Program-made: the position numbers and the translations under genes
The notes under the pieces: generated by a model
Databases searched by the model: none
The model's input: only the letters and a program-made list of their open reading frames with translations
Told to the model about the DNA's origin: nothing
Shown here: positions 1-11,600 of the stretch, piece after piece
Numbering within the stretch: the stretch's first letter is position 1
Layout: the number at the start of each line of letters is the position of its first letter
Source: Zelonia costaricensis
Lineage: Eukaryota; Euglenozoa; Kinetoplastea; Trypanosomatida; Trypanosomatidae
Assembly (NCBI GenBank): GCA_030849075.1
Contig: JASAOO010003553.1
Span: forward strand, 1 to 64,000
Direction: 5' to 3'
DNA length: 64,000 bases

Positions 1-3000
1 CGTGCCTAAGCTCCGCTTCTTTGCGCCTATCCCCACTGGCGCCTTCTCCCCGCCCCCCCCCCCTCCCCCACCTTCCGCTCTCGCCATTTTTCGCACTGCA
101 CTGCGTCCTGGCACGCATCGCGCCCGCGGAGACGACGTGCAATCTGTTCCGACTCTGCCCTGAGCGACCTGAATCGTCACCTCGACTCGCGCGCCTTTCT
201 CTTCTTCTCTCAGTTTGCGTTCCACGTGTCTTGCTCGACAACCCACCCGAAACGCGCTCGTTCCTTTCACTTCGCGCAGGGGGGGGGGTCCGATTCGCTT
301 GTTCCCTGCTCTCCTTTCCACCAGACTGTTTCTGTGGGTGTGGGTGGCTGTGTCAACGCTACTTTGCGTTCTCTCTCTCTCTGTGTTGGTCAACTGCTGG
401 GACTGTGTGGGTCATCTGTTCTACTGTCTCTGACTCTTCTGCTCATTATTTATACGCTTTACTCGGTACCTTTCTTGGGATCTTGTTCACCTGCCTCTGC
501 CTTGCTAGCCCCCGTCCTCGTTCCAACCCTAGTCCGTAAAGCCGATCGCCATTTTCGTGCGGCAGTGGCCACTGACGCTCGAGCCGACTTTACCCAGACA
601 CACACACACACACAAACAGACGTTAGAGTCAGCCGTGGTTCTTCGTTTTCGATCGTCTTCGCCTTGCGGCTCCGCCACGTCCAGGAAAGAAAAAGGGAGA
701 CACAGGCACCTGCAGCGGCGGCCAACGGCCAGTGTAGGAGACGAGCCTGCCGGAGGTCCAGCTTCGAGGCAACTGCGATAGAATAGCGGCTGCATCGAAA
801 AGCACGAGACACGGAGAAGCTACAGACCCCTCCCCTCACACTCAGCTGACCTACTGAGCAAGAAACGACAGCATTGAAAAAAGGGGAAGAAAAAGATCCA
901 CCTTACCTCACGGCGTATTCACAAGATACTCCTGTCCGCGCCGCTCGCTTCACTTTCTCTCCTCACTCTGGTTCCCGCCTCGCCCTTCTTTTTCTTCCTC
1001 ACCTGTACGGTTACTGCCTTCCCCACCGCTTGGCGCCGGGGTCAAGTGAAGTCCACGAGTGTGGCGTCTCCTTCTCTTTTTTGTTTTGCGTGTGGGCCCT
1101 CTTCAGCCGTGCTCTTCGTCTCTTTTCCGCTTGCGTGCCTCCTCCTCCTCCTCCCCCTGCACCTCCTCTTTTACCGAACGAGCTCCACTACTCTTTTCTG
1201 CCCGTGGGTGTCTCTGTGCGCGAGGTGGCGCCGTCCTTCGTTTTTCCTTTGTTTTCTTCTCTCCTGGTTGTCTCTCTCTCCCCCCCCTCCAGGTCAAGGA
1301 AGCCAAGGTCAGTGGTAGCGAAAGCGAACACCGCGAGGGGTGTACTTCTGCGCCCGGCTTCGGTTTGCGCGTTGAGCAGATTGATACACAGTCGCAACCA
1401 CAAGGGTGTGGCACTGGCAGTGTCAACGTGACTGTTTTCACCGCCGACCCTCGCGCGTTTTCGCTTGACTTGCAGCTGCCGATCGAACCGCAGAGACTCA
1501 CACACGATCACAGTTCGACCGTGCGGTTTTCGTTGCCAGTGTGGTACCTCGAAACGCGACAAGAGGGGTCTGTGCACCGCGCAGCTCGTTCGTTTGCGAC
1601 CTCAGCGTGGTGCACCGCGTTGACGAGCTTTCCTTTTTGCTGCCCATCTTTGCTTTGTGCTCTCTCTTTTCGGCCTGTACTTAGCATTGGTCTTAGCTTA
1701 GGGGCGTTTCACTCCAAAACAGAGTTCGATTTGTGTTTCCAGCGTTGGCTCTATCGATTCCGCTTTTATTTCCCACCCACCCCCCGTGCTTTCCCTCAGT
1801 GTTCCTTGCGCTTCAGTTTTACCCCCTTTTCTAAGCTGCGTGCTGCCCTCCTTCTCTCTCTTTGCTTCACGTTTTTTTTTTTTTTTGGACTCTTCTTCGG
1901 CGCCGCCACCGCAGCTGCTGCTCGCTGAGACTAAGAGTTTGGTTTTCTTCGCTTCCCGTTGTGTTCTCTCTCCCTACCCCGCCTCCCCGCTCCCCGCTCT
2001 TGTGTTTTGCGCATTTCTCTCTTGCCCTTTCCGCGGCTGCATCATCGTTTCTGGATCGTTGCTTTTGTGTTGTTTGTATCTTTCCGTCGCGTACGTGACG
2101 ACTTGTCCGCTTTGGCCCCGTCAGTCGGACTGCTGTGGGCTGTCTCTTTTTAGTTTCGCTGCACGAGCTTGCACCAGACACGTTTCCCTTTTGGTTTTTT
2201 GTTGTCTCCCCTTTGACGCTCATCGGTGCTCTTGCACGAGTTTCCAACAAGTGAAACTTCTTGCAGTGCTTGCGACTCCGCCGCATCGGACGGTAATCGC
2301 GGAATCAAACGGTGATACACACGCGTCTCTGTTTTGCCCTGACTTTCTACCCCCCCCCCCTTCCCCCCCCCAGGCAACGCCACGCTCCCGCAGTGTTTGC
2401 TCTGTGCCTTCGTTTCCTCTTCGGCTGCGCTGTTGTGTGTTTGTCTTTTTCCTCAACTGCCTGCACCTCTCTCTCTTCTCTTCGTTTCGTGCACTTGACG
2501 TGTGCGTGGGCGATTTTGTTTGTGCGCCGTTACTGCGATTGTCCTTACTTCGCCGTTCTGCGATCGTTTTCTTCCTCCCATCTCGCGCTTGTTCGCATTT
2601 CCCGCCTCGTTCTCTTGCCACTGCATCGACCTTTTCGCATCTGAGGTGAACCATCCACTGATTGGAACGGTACTCAAGCAAGTAGCACACCGGCGAGGAC
2701 ACCGCAGCCTCGGTTACGAAGCAGAAACGAAGAATCGAGTGAGAGCTCCACGCGAGTCCCTGCCCTCACCACTTTTCTGCCCCTGCCTCCGCACCTCTTT
2801 TACTTTCTTTCCTCTTCTATTAGCCGTCTGAGTCTGTCGCCCGGCCTCGCTGAGTCGTGAGCTCGTTGACCTGATTGACCTTCCACAGCGTTGCCTGACA
2901 GCACGCCAGCAACAGCAACAAAAAGGCAGCAGCTTCCATTCGGCCGCTGCGCCTCGGTGTCCGTCGTCCCGCTCACCGATCCTCAGAGATCACGTCCACG

Positions 3001-3469
3001 CCAGGCTGCGCAACCAGCTCGCTTGCTGTGTCGTTTGCCCGTGCGTCAGCGCTCACTTTTTTTTTTCCCGCTTCAAGACACTTGCGAAGGCGCTGCTGCG
3101 CGACCGTGTCTTCACCCTATTGCCCTCCTTCCACCTGGACAGTGGCTGGTTTTTGTTTTATTCCTCCTCCCTCCTTCACCCTTCGTCTCTCTCCCTCTCC
3201 TTCTCTCTCGTGCATCGTTGCTCCTCGTTGTTGTCGGCGCTTGTTTTCCCTCCATTTCTCCTCACCATCTGGCTGGTACCTGTTACGTGATTCGCGACTC
3301 GTTTCTTTCTGTTTGTTTGTTTTGCCCTTGTCCTGCATCTTTCTAGCAGACACTGCCTGCGTGGGATGTGAAGCTCACACCCAGAGTCAACGTTTTCGCA
3401 TCTCTTCCACACCTCAGGGGTTTCCTGAGACAACGAGCATCCCCCTCCCCTTCCTTGTTGAGTTTCGCG
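1..3469. other. Long non-coding, pyrimidine-rich spacer before the first gene
   Basis: No frame here has the GC-rich third positions or domain content of the real genes in this window; the open frames are low-complexity shadows of CT-rich DNA. There are many C, T and CT runs, a CA run near 600 and a T run near 1870. This fits the 3' UTR and intergenic DNA of an upstream gene plus the 5' UTR of the gene at 3470. The best spliced-leader acceptor for that gene is the AG at 3345-3346 or 3348-3349, after a T/C-rich stretch from about 3301. An ATG-TGA start-stop pair at 3366-3371 lies in the inferred leader. Confidence 0.7.
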
Positions 3470-5884
3470 ATGTCGTTTCTGTGTTCTCTGGCTGTGGCGC
3501 TGCTGCTCAGCGGCGCCGTGACGGTGACGCAGGCCACAGAGGCGCGCGGCGGACACACGCCGTCGCAGCGCGCGAGCGTTTTCTCCGCCCGCCAGGCAAG
3601 CACCGCAACGACCTCACCGCTGGCGCAGGCCGCACCCGCTCATGTGGGCACCTCCACCACCACCACCAGTGACACGGGTGATGCAGCGTGGCGCGCGGTG
3701 TGTGGGGGCCGCGCCGGTGCCTCCTGCGTTCTCACTTACGTCGCTGCGCTCGCTTTGTTTGGCGTGTTGTGCTTTAGTTGGCTGGCGTGGTCTCTGAGCT
3801 GGTGTCCATGTGGCAGCGGACTGTGGCCCTGTCTCCGGTGCCGACCCACCCGCCCCCGGCCCACTGGCGGTGCGGTAGAGCAGCGCCGCGGCCTGCTGTC
3901 CCAGCACGACAGCGACGGTGATGAGAGCGGTGCGGCAGACGGCGGGGAAAGTCCTTCGGTGGCGGACAACACAGGCGCCTTCCACGCCCACGCGCTGAAT
4001 CTGCGTGACTCGCGGCTGTGGAGCCTGCTGCTGCACACCCCAGCCGGACTCCTGTACGCCCTGCGGAGCCGCAACGCCGCCGCGGCCTCTGCGGAGGTGG
4101 CGGACAGCGGGGCCATCGCGGTGAACGCCGGTGAGGGCGACGACAGCGATGGCGAGGCCGACTCATGGGACCTTGCGCGTGACGCGCACCACCGAGGGTC
4201 ATTGACCAGCGCCACCGCTGGAGTGCCGCGCTCGTCCGCCTCGCGCCGCGGCATGCACGGCGTCGTCTCTCTCGCCACGACGACGACCGACTCGGCGAAC
4301 AGCAGCGAGGAGAGTGCGCGCAGCACTCGCGCCAGCGGCGAGGAGAGATTCACGCATGGCCGCTGCTGCTCGCGCGAGAGCGACCGCTGCGACGCTGTTG
4401 TGACCGATGGCGACCGGCCTGTGCAGCGCGGCATGGGGGTGCATGAGCGCCGCGCCTTCAGCCGCGTCGCGTCGCACATCCTACCGCAGCTGATCCACTT
4501 CAATAGCGCCTTTGATGCCGAGGAGGAGGGCAACTTGGGCGGCGGCTACAGCACGGACAGCGACAGCCAGCGGCAGGCGTGTGGCGGGCTGGGCGGAACG
4601 CGGCGGTCTTGCGCGTCGAGGGCGAGCGCAACGTCGTCGTCCTACACGCCTCCGCCCCACCCCGCGCTTTACCTCGGCGCTGAGGCGGGAAGCAGGTCCA
4701 CCATGTCGCGCACCGACTCCGGCGCGACCGTGTGCGTGGCGCCGCCGGACGTCGTCCACGACGAGGCGAGCCCGCGTCTGGCGCTGCCGCACGTTGCCAC
4801 GGCCATCTTCGACACGTCGCTCACAGGCCACGCCGGCCTCAGCGTCTCTGACGAAATCGCTGCGGTCCGCCACCTGCGCCACGCGATGCCGTCGAGCGAG
4901 GCGCTCTGCAGCACCGTCGGCTCGCACGTCAGCGAGGCCGATGGTGTCCCGCTGCCGTCCGAGCGCGCCAGCACGGCGGCACCGTCGCCGGTGCCGTTTG
5001 ACGTGGCACTGACGCCGGCTGCAACACCGTACCGGGCCCCTGCCGCCGCCCTCACACCGGTGGTGCCGACCACCAACTCTCTCAGCGATGGGCTTGACAT
5101 GGTGGTCGGTGATCTGGTCGAGCAGCAGCAACCCGCTGACGCAGCACCACAGCGGCACAGTTATGTGCCCGAGCCGCAGCTGCTGCGCACGCAGGCGCCG
5201 AGGGAGCCGCCGCAGCCGCTACGGCGCCGCAGCCGCTCGTCTCGCTACTGCGAGCCGTGGCAGCCGGTGCTCGCCTCACCGGCCGTATCGCCTCAGGTGC
5301 CGCTGCAGCTGCCCCGTCAGGTGCCGCTGCAGGTGCCACGGCTGGTCTCCACCATTCCGGACTTCTCCGCCCCCAGCACGCCGCTGCTGAACAGCCCGCC
5401 GTGCAACGCCGGTATGGACGCCCTCAGCGACGGGCTCGACGACCTCATGCTTGTCGTGGAGGCGGAGAGCGCACGGAGCACGACGGCGAGCGACGGCGCA
5501 CGTGTCTTCAGCGGCTCCAGCTCCACGACTTCCTGCTCCGCCACCCCCGCCGTGGAGGCGGAGCAGGATGCAGTGGACGGGCCCGTCGACCTGTGCGATG
5601 GCGGCGAGTACTTCGCGGCGGTGGCGCCGGGCATGCCGCTGGTCACGGCGAGCATTCCACTGCGCCCGCCGTCGCCGCCGATCGCCGTCTACGCGCAGAC
5701 GGCGGGTGCCGCGTTTGGACTGCTGGAGCGGGGCGGCGGTGGTTCGTTGAGCCAGGAGGGCTGGCCGTCGCGCAGCGCCGGGCCGCGGCCGCCGCTTCGA
5801 CTCTCGGTCGAGGAGCGCACGCTGCTGCTGCGGAGTCGCAAGTGGCTCTTTCCGCTCATCGACGGATCGGAGGAGATCGAGTAG
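3470..5884 (+). CDS. Hypothetical membrane protein with signal peptide, one TM helix and a Ser/Pro-rich tail (804 aa)
   Basis: Not recognised as a known family. The first in-frame ATG is at 3470 and opens a clear signal peptide (MSFLCSLAVALLLSGAVTV), which supports this start. A second hydrophobic stretch at about residues 86-109 (from CVLTYVAALALFG) should be a membrane span. It is followed at once by a Cys-rich patch (SWCPCGSGLWPCLRCRPT) that could be palmitoylated or disulphide-bonded. The remaining ~680 residues are Ser/Ala/Pro-rich and low in order. The motif LSDGLD occurs twice (near residues 537 and 651), and a short PQVPLQLPRQVPLQVPR repeat lies between them. This suggests a type I surface or endomembrane protein with a short lumenal part and a long cytosolic tail, though the topology is inferred. 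Coding bias matches the other genes. Function unknown. Confidence 0.85.
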   Translation: MSFLCSLAVALLLSGAVTVTQATEARGGHTPSQRASVFSARQASTATTSPLAQAAPAHVGTSTTTTSDTGDAAWRAVCGGRAGASCVLTYVAALALFGVLCFSWLAWSLSWCPCGSGLWPCLRCRPTRPRPTGGAVEQRRGLLSQHDSDGDESGAADGGESPSVADNTGAFHAHALNLRDSRLWSLLLHTPAGLLYALRSRNAAAASAEVADSGAIAVNAGEGDDSDGEADSWDLARDAHHRGSLTSATAGVPRSSASRRGMHGVVSLATTTTDSANSSEESARSTRASGEERFTHGRCCSRESDRCDAVVTDGDRPVQRGMGVHERRAFSRVASHILPQLIHFNSAFDAEEEGNLGGGYSTDSDSQRQACGGLGGTRRSCASRASATSSSYTPPPHPALYLGAEAGSRSTMSRTDSGATVCVAPPDVVHDEASPRLALPHVATAIFDTSLTGHAGLSVSDEIAAVRHLRHAMPSSEALCSTVGSHVSEADGVPLPSERASTAAPSPVPFDVALTPAATPYRAPAAALTPVVPTTNSLSDGLDMVVGDLVEQQQPADAAPQRHSYVPEPQLLRTQAPREPPQPLRRRSRSSRYCEPWQPVLASPAVSPQVPLQLPRQVPLQVPRLVSTIPDFSAPSTPLLNSPPCNAGMDALSDGLDDLMLVVEAESARSTTASDGARVFSGSSSTTSCSATPAVEAEQDAVDGPVDLCDGGEYFAAVAPGMPLVTASIPLRPPSPPIAVYAQTAGAAFGLLERGGGGSLSQEGWPSRSAGPRPPLRLSVEERTLLLRSRKWLFPLIDGSEEIE

Positions 5885-8800
5885 ACTCGGGGCACCCTCA
5901 GCACGGACGAGAGAGAGAGGACGCAGTTTTCACGCACGACCTCGCCTGTGAGTCGCCGCGCAGGCGTGGCAGACGCAGGCAAGGCCTCCAGCGTCGCTGC
6001 GGCGGTCCCTCGAAATCGGGCCACCGCTGTTGTCGTGGCGGGTGTTGTCTGTCTGTCGATCTGTGTTGCGCTGGCGTGCATCGGGCGCCCTTTTTCCTCG
6101 TGTGTCTTATGGTATCCTAGAACCCGTGAGAGCCTTGTAGTGAATGTGTGATACTGTAATACTGTGTGCTTATGTGTCTTATTCACGTGTTGCGCGTGTA
6201 CTCCGCTTGGTGACTACGTCTACTGTGTCTGTTTTTCTCCTGTACGACTCGTCTCTGTCCCTTTTTTCTTGTCTTCTTCTTCACTATTGCCCGTTTCGCC
6301 GCGGCGCATGTCTGCGCACGTGTTCTTCTTCCTTCTTTTTTTTTTTTTGCGTGTACGCCCCTTGTCGTCCTCGTCCGTCATTCTGATTCGCGTGCGTGTG
6401 TGTACCTGTGCGTGTGCGTGTGTGTTTGTTTCTTGTGCATGTCTGATGCATGTATTTCCACCCCTTTCTTCGTCCCCCATCACGCTTATTCTGTTCCTAG
6501 GTAGCTAACTAAATGTGATAAGCCCACGTACTGTTTGCGCGTGCGACAGCGCATGCTGGCTGCGCCGCGCCGCCTTGTCAAGAGGTGTGTGTGTGTGTGT
6601 GTCTGTGCTATTGTGTGTCTTAATGACTCCAGGAAGGAGCCATAACTAACCAAAAACTATGGAAGCACGCTGGTTTTATTGTTCGCCGCACACATCAACC
6701 GTACTTGATGCCCGGCGAGGACAGCGGAGTCTGGAAACGAAACTACTCTGTCGGTGCGAATGATGCAAGACGACAATTTCCTCCCCCCGCTCTACCTGAA
6801 CAAAGAAGGAAAGGCAAGTGCAGTGCTGCACGTGATGGCCCGCACGTTTTACGCGGCCTGGGTACACCCCTTTCCTCTCCTTGTCCCGGCGCCTGTGGCG
6901 GCAGCCGTTGGCGTTGCCCAAGCACGCTCTGTACGCGAATCCGTCGCCGTCTGCAAGAGTAAGTGAGTCGTGCGTTCTCGCTGTTGACGTCTTTTTTTTT
7001 TTTTTTGCGCTCGAGTGCCCTTGTATGTGTGTGTGTATGTGTGTTTTGTGTCCCATTAGCCCCGGTGATGCCACTCACCGTCTCTATTCCCGCAGAACTG
7101 ACTGATCCATCGCGCTGCGTGGGGCAACCTGCTACGCGTACGGGTGCGTCTGTGTGTCTGTTTTCCTTCTTTGTCTGTTTGCGTGTGCGCTTCTGTTGTG
7201 TCACCCCTGCCCGGCATCTGCTTAGGTTTTCTCCTCGACGCTCTTGTCTCCGTCTACCCCCGCCCCCCTGTCTCGTCCGCGTCTGTCGGCACGGTGCGGA
7301 CGTGCACGAGTGCGGATGGTGTGCAGACCGCAAAGCTGCTCGACCAAGCGCGCCCTCCTATTCCCATCCCTCTTCCCGACCCCCCCCTCCCCCCGCCGTC
7401 GGGGCGACTTCTCTCGTGGGGCTGAGCCGGCGATGCCGTTTCCCCATCCCCCCCGCCCCCGCTCCTACCCTGACCTACGCTTGCTACCCCTGGTTTCCTG
7501 TAGATGGGGAGCACCGTTGCCTCGCGCCCCTCCGTTGCGCCAATTTTTTCGTCCCCCCCCCTCCCCCCCCACTTGCATGTCTCCTTTTCCCCGTTGACAG
7601 CGGAGTTCATATAAATGGAGAGGAAGGGGGAGGGGGCGAAAAAAAAAAAAACGCAGAACGAGTGGAGCGGGTTGCAGAGAGGGCTATAGAAGCGAGCGCC
7701 GGCGACCGCCGGGTCGCTTGCAAACGGAAAGCGGTATTCGAAATCCAGCAACTACAGTACTCTGCGGTGCACCCCGCTGAAGGCGTCACACAGCTGTTTT
7801 GCGAGGGACCCCCATGTGTCGCTTTTTGCGCGCGTGTGTGTGTGGGGGGTGTGTGTGCTTTTTCATTTCCGTTACCCATCTCTGTAAGCGAACAAACAGC
7901 CGCAACCTTCGACAGCGCCCTCCTACCACGAGTCTACCCCCAAGCCACTTGATCACGTGTGCAAGCTGCATACCTCTCTCTCTCCGTTAAGCCCGTCTCG
8001 TGGTGCAAGACGAAGACTTGAGGTGGAAGAGGACGACAGGGAAACACCGGCACGAATGACTCTGGTGCAGTAGTCTGCCTCCCATGAGCTAGGTGGCTGA
8101 ACCTATCCAGTAGCGTGGTGCACCTCCTCCCTGCGGCTGGAAGAGCGTCCCTCGGCACTTCGCACTGGCGTGTTTGGCTGTCCGACAAGCGAGACTTCCT
8201 GAAACTCCAGTCCCCTTTCCCTCCCCGCTTTGTGGGTAGGGGAAGGATGACACGTGCATCCCAGAGCCCCCCCCCCCCCCGCCCGTGGACCCCCTCCGCC
8301 TTCCGTTGCCTCTCCCATTTTCAGATTTGGACATGTGCTCCTATGTCGTCGATGCCGCTATCGCTTCTCTGACCGAACACAACCATTGCCAACACTGTCA
8401 CGCTTTCAATCGAACCACGGATTGCCCGCCTTTTTTTTCCCAACTGCTGTGTAATGCACAACGAACACTTCCTACGGCTGCTTGGGCGTTGCTGCACGAA
8501 ACAAACCAATAACACGACGGCCGCCATCACCATCACTCCGGCACCCCCGCGTTGGAATACCCACTTCTTTCCAACCTTGTCGCCACCGCCGCACGCTGCA
8601 TCGGCACCACTCTCGCCTCGGTCACTTTCTTTCTCCCCCCACACGTGTGAGGAAAGAGCTCACTGGCTTACCACCGCTAGCACTCCGGCGAATTCCCCGT
8701 TACGCGCCACTCCTATTTCTTCTTTTCTTTTTTCTCCGACGCCCCTGTTCCGGCCACAAAGGAATCGAAGAAGAGCCGATACCTTCTCAACCGCACAGCT

Positions 8801-9246
8801 GACGGTAGGTGAAACCTCCGACAGCTGGCTCGGCCCTCCCCTTCCTCTTCCCTCCACCCCCCCAAAAAAAAAAAGCGCGCAGCGACACTTCCATTCAAGT
8901 TCGACACTCTCCTTAGCGCACCGCTGCGGTGGCTTTCGCCTGCACTGGACCACCTCTGCTTTTGCTTCCCCTACCGTAGCTCCCTCACCCACTCCCTCAC
9001 CGCCACATTACCCGTTTGTTGTTTTCCTTCGCTTCTAGACACGGGAGAGAGACGCGCGGCACACGCGATCGTCTTCTTACTCGACGACGGCATCTCCCTT
9101 TTGAAGGAACGCGAAGCTTCCAGCGTTCGGTGCGTGGACGATCCCAGCTGTCGTGTCCCCTTCTGCTCCCCTTTCTCACAACACCAACGCCGTGGCAAGC
9201 TCGTGTGCTGTAACGTTGGTTGCACTGCACCCCCGCGTTTCGCATC
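5885..9246. other. Intergenic region, no gene seen
   Basis: This 3.4 kb spacer holds the 3' UTR of the gene at 3470 and the 5' side of the hydrolase gene. It contains a GT repeat (6585-6602), T runs near 6340 and 7000, C runs near 7380, 7555 and 8270, an A run near 7645, and a C7A11 junction at 8858-8875. Open frames of up to ~330 codons exist, but they are low-complexity Ser/Pro/Cys strings without an ATG-led, GC3-biased body. A likely splice acceptor for the next gene is the AG at 9198-9199, after a CT-rich tract from about 9147. Confidence 0.7.
6585..6602. repeat. (GT)9 microsatellite
   Basis: A perfect GT dinucleotide run in the spacer after the first gene, of a kind that recurs in the spacers of this window. 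Confidence 0.9.
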
Positions 9247-10071
9247 ATGGCGTCTCTAGCCTTCACGCTGCGCCAAACCGTGGTGCCGGTGGTGACCAAG
9301 GCCGCGAAGCCGCTCAATTTCCCCGTGCGCCGCGTCTACTGCGTCGGGCAGAACTACGACAGCCACGCGCGCGAAATGGGCGGCGTCACGAACCGCGCCA
9401 ACCCTTTCTTCTTCTTGAAGCCGACGGACAGCATCATCACCGACGCCGGTAACCACAGCACGCCCAGCGCGGCGCTGAGCATCCGCTACCCCACCATGAC
9501 GGAGAGCTACCACCACGAGGTCGAGCTCGTTGTCGCGCTCGGCTACCCGTGCGGCAAGACAGCCGCCTCCTCGGCTGCGGCGCAGAGCAGCGGCGACGTG
9601 CTGTACACGAACATGCACATCGAGGAGGTGCACGACGTGATTTACGGCTACGCCGTGGGGCTCGACATGACGCGCCGCGACCTGCAGCTCATTGCCAAAG
9701 ACAACGGGAAGCCGTGGGACCTCGCGAAGGGCGCCGACGACGCGGCGGTGGTGTCGCCGCTCGTCCTCGCGGCCGACTTGAAGGCGGCGCAGCCGGCAAT
9801 GTTCACGACGTCGGAGAAGGACGAAACCGAAGCCGTGTGCTGCGGAAGCATCTACCTCAGCGTTAACCAGAACGAGCGGCAGCGTAGCGACCTGAACTGC
9901 ATGGTCTCCTCGATCGCGGAGCTCATCGCGCACCTGTCCAAGTACGTGGCGTTGCGACCGGGTGACTTGCTCTTCACGGGCACGCCCTCTGGTGTGGGCG
10001 CCGTGCGTCGCGGCGATGTCATGGAGGCCGGCATTCAGGGTCTCGGCACACTCAAGGTCAACGTCGTTTAG
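9247..10071 (+). CDS. Fumarylacetoacetate hydrolase (FAH) family protein, FAHD1/acylpyruvase-like (274 aa)
   Basis: FAH-fold enzyme, probably cleaving or decarboxylating an acylpyruvate or oxaloacetate-type substrate with a divalent metal. The N-terminal stretch RRVYCVGQNYDSHAREMGG is the family's opening strand with its NY-x-x-HA signature. YHHEVELVVALG supplies the Glu/His metal-ligand region, and GYAVGLDMTRRDLQ is the conserved acidic turn. The C-terminal LLFTGTPSGVGAVRRGD matches the closing 'TGTPxGVG' motif. The length of 274 aa is typical of single-domain FAHD1 proteins plus a short N-terminal extension, which might act as a weak mitochondrial presequence (MASLAFTLRQTVVPVVTKAA). ATG 9247 is chosen because a GTG or other upstream start would only add spacer-derived residues. 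The family is certain; the substrate is inferred. Confidence 0.92.
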   Translation: MASLAFTLRQTVVPVVTKAAKPLNFPVRRVYCVGQNYDSHAREMGGVTNRANPFFFLKPTDSIITDAGNHSTPSAALSIRYPTMTESYHHEVELVVALGYPCGKTAASSAAAQSSGDVLYTNMHIEEVHDVIYGYAVGLDMTRRDLQLIAKDNGKPWDLAKGADDAAVVSPLVLAADLKAAQPAMFTTSEKDETEAVCCGSIYLSVNQNERQRSDLNCMVSSIAELIAHLSKYVALRPGDLLFTGTPSGVGAVRRGDVMEAGIQGLGTLKVNVV

Positions 10072-11542
10072 GTTCAGCGGCGGTGGGGCTGCGGCTCCGT
10101 AGCGCAGAGAAGGAGAGGTGTGTGTTTGTGTGTGTGTGTGTGTGTGAGTGAGCTATCCCAATTCGGCTAAGGGGGCCCGCAGGCGTCTATGCAAGGGCGC
10201 GGTGCGAGTCCGCCCTTGTGTAGCGCTATCTTTGGTGCTCCGCTTTTCAATGCTAGCGCGTTCCTTTTGTTTTATTCGGCGTTCAACTCTCTGTCCACCG
10301 CTGTCCGTCGTGCGCGCTGTGTACTGACCACCGGTGTCGCGGGGAACACTGCTCGAGGGCCTCTGCTGCCCACGTCACCTCTCGTCTTTCCCCCCTCCCC
10401 TTCCCGTAGTGTGCAAACTGCTGCCGTGTCAGAGTGTGCGTCGTGACGCCTGTTTCCTGTCCTCGTCTATCGTTGTGTCCTTCTACTTTGCACACCTTGG
10501 TGCACGCTCTCACTCGCCCTGGAAAGTCCGCGGTGTGGCTGCAATGAGGTGTGTGTGGGGGGAGGGGGGGGGAGGCGACAACGGTGGCGTCTGAACTCAT
10601 CAAGGAGGCTGCATGTACCGCACTGAGTGTTTGTGTGCTCTAGTTCTCGCCGGCAGCACAGACGAACGTGTGTGAGCGCCTCCGTCACTTGCCGACTCCA
10701 CGGCACTGTCCTCAACAATGACTCACAGCACGACCTCTTTTTTGCGTCTCTCGCGTGTGCGCCACACTCGATCGCCTTGATCTGGCACGCGGGCGGTGTT
10801 CAACTCACTTCCCTTTCCAGCGCCGCGACGGCGAAAACAAACCAAACAAAAACAAAACGGATCCAGTGCGGCTTTCCATCGCCAGTACAAACAACAAGGC
10901 ACTTACCGACGTGCGTGAGATGCAGGCTCAGTTATCGCGGCGGTGCGTCGAGAATCTTGCACGTCTCCGTTCACTGAGCAGCCGGACTGGACTGGCTGAC
11001 GCGTCTCGGGTGAGCGGTGGGCTACACGGCGGACTGTGCTGCCCAGAGTCCCCACACCCACTCACGTAGAAGCTGAGACTAGAGCCGACCCTCCTTTGGA
11101 AGCGGACTATGCCTCCCCCTACTTGTCGCTCTTCGGAGCACGCCGCTATGCTTGTCACCCCTTGTGCCTCCACCCGCTCTCCGCTTCGCACTGCTTGTCT
11201 GTTTTTCTTTTCACCTGTTTTGTGGTACTGCTCCCTCTTTGGCTGACGCCTTGCGTGGCAGTGTCGTTCGTGTAGAAGATCTCGTTTCTTTTTTTCGCTG
11301 GTTGCCCGCACTTACGCGCTTTGAAGAGAGAACGTGACGAACCGCTGTATCGGCCCTGCAGACCATCCCCCACGCAGGACCCCCCCCCCTCCCCCCCTCC
11401 CCTTCCTCTCTCACACACACACCTTTCTTTTACGAGCGGCTTCGCAGGCGAGCACCGCGTAGTCCAACTCTGCATTAGAACAGGGAGTGCTCTAGCCGTA
11501 TTACGCTGGTTTTCATAGCGCACACAGCGCCGCAGACCCACC

Positions 11543-11600
11543 GTGCCACACCGCAACCGCCCCCCCCCCCCNGTGCCACACCGCAACCGCCCCCCCCCCC
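11543..11600. repeat. Two near-identical ~29-base units flanking an N (likely assembly joint)
   Basis: The unit starting GTGCCACACCGCAACCGC plus a C run occurs at 11543-11571 and again at 11573-11600, separated by the single N at 11572. Repeated sequence on both sides of one N next to a C homopolymer suggests two contig ends that overlap but were joined without merging. A real tandem duplication is the alternative. Confidence 0.75.

Noticed and set aside
8395..8425. TGGTTCGATT on the minus strand resembling a tRNA B-box
   Set aside because: The final CC is missing, and no cloverleaf arms were found at the right distances.
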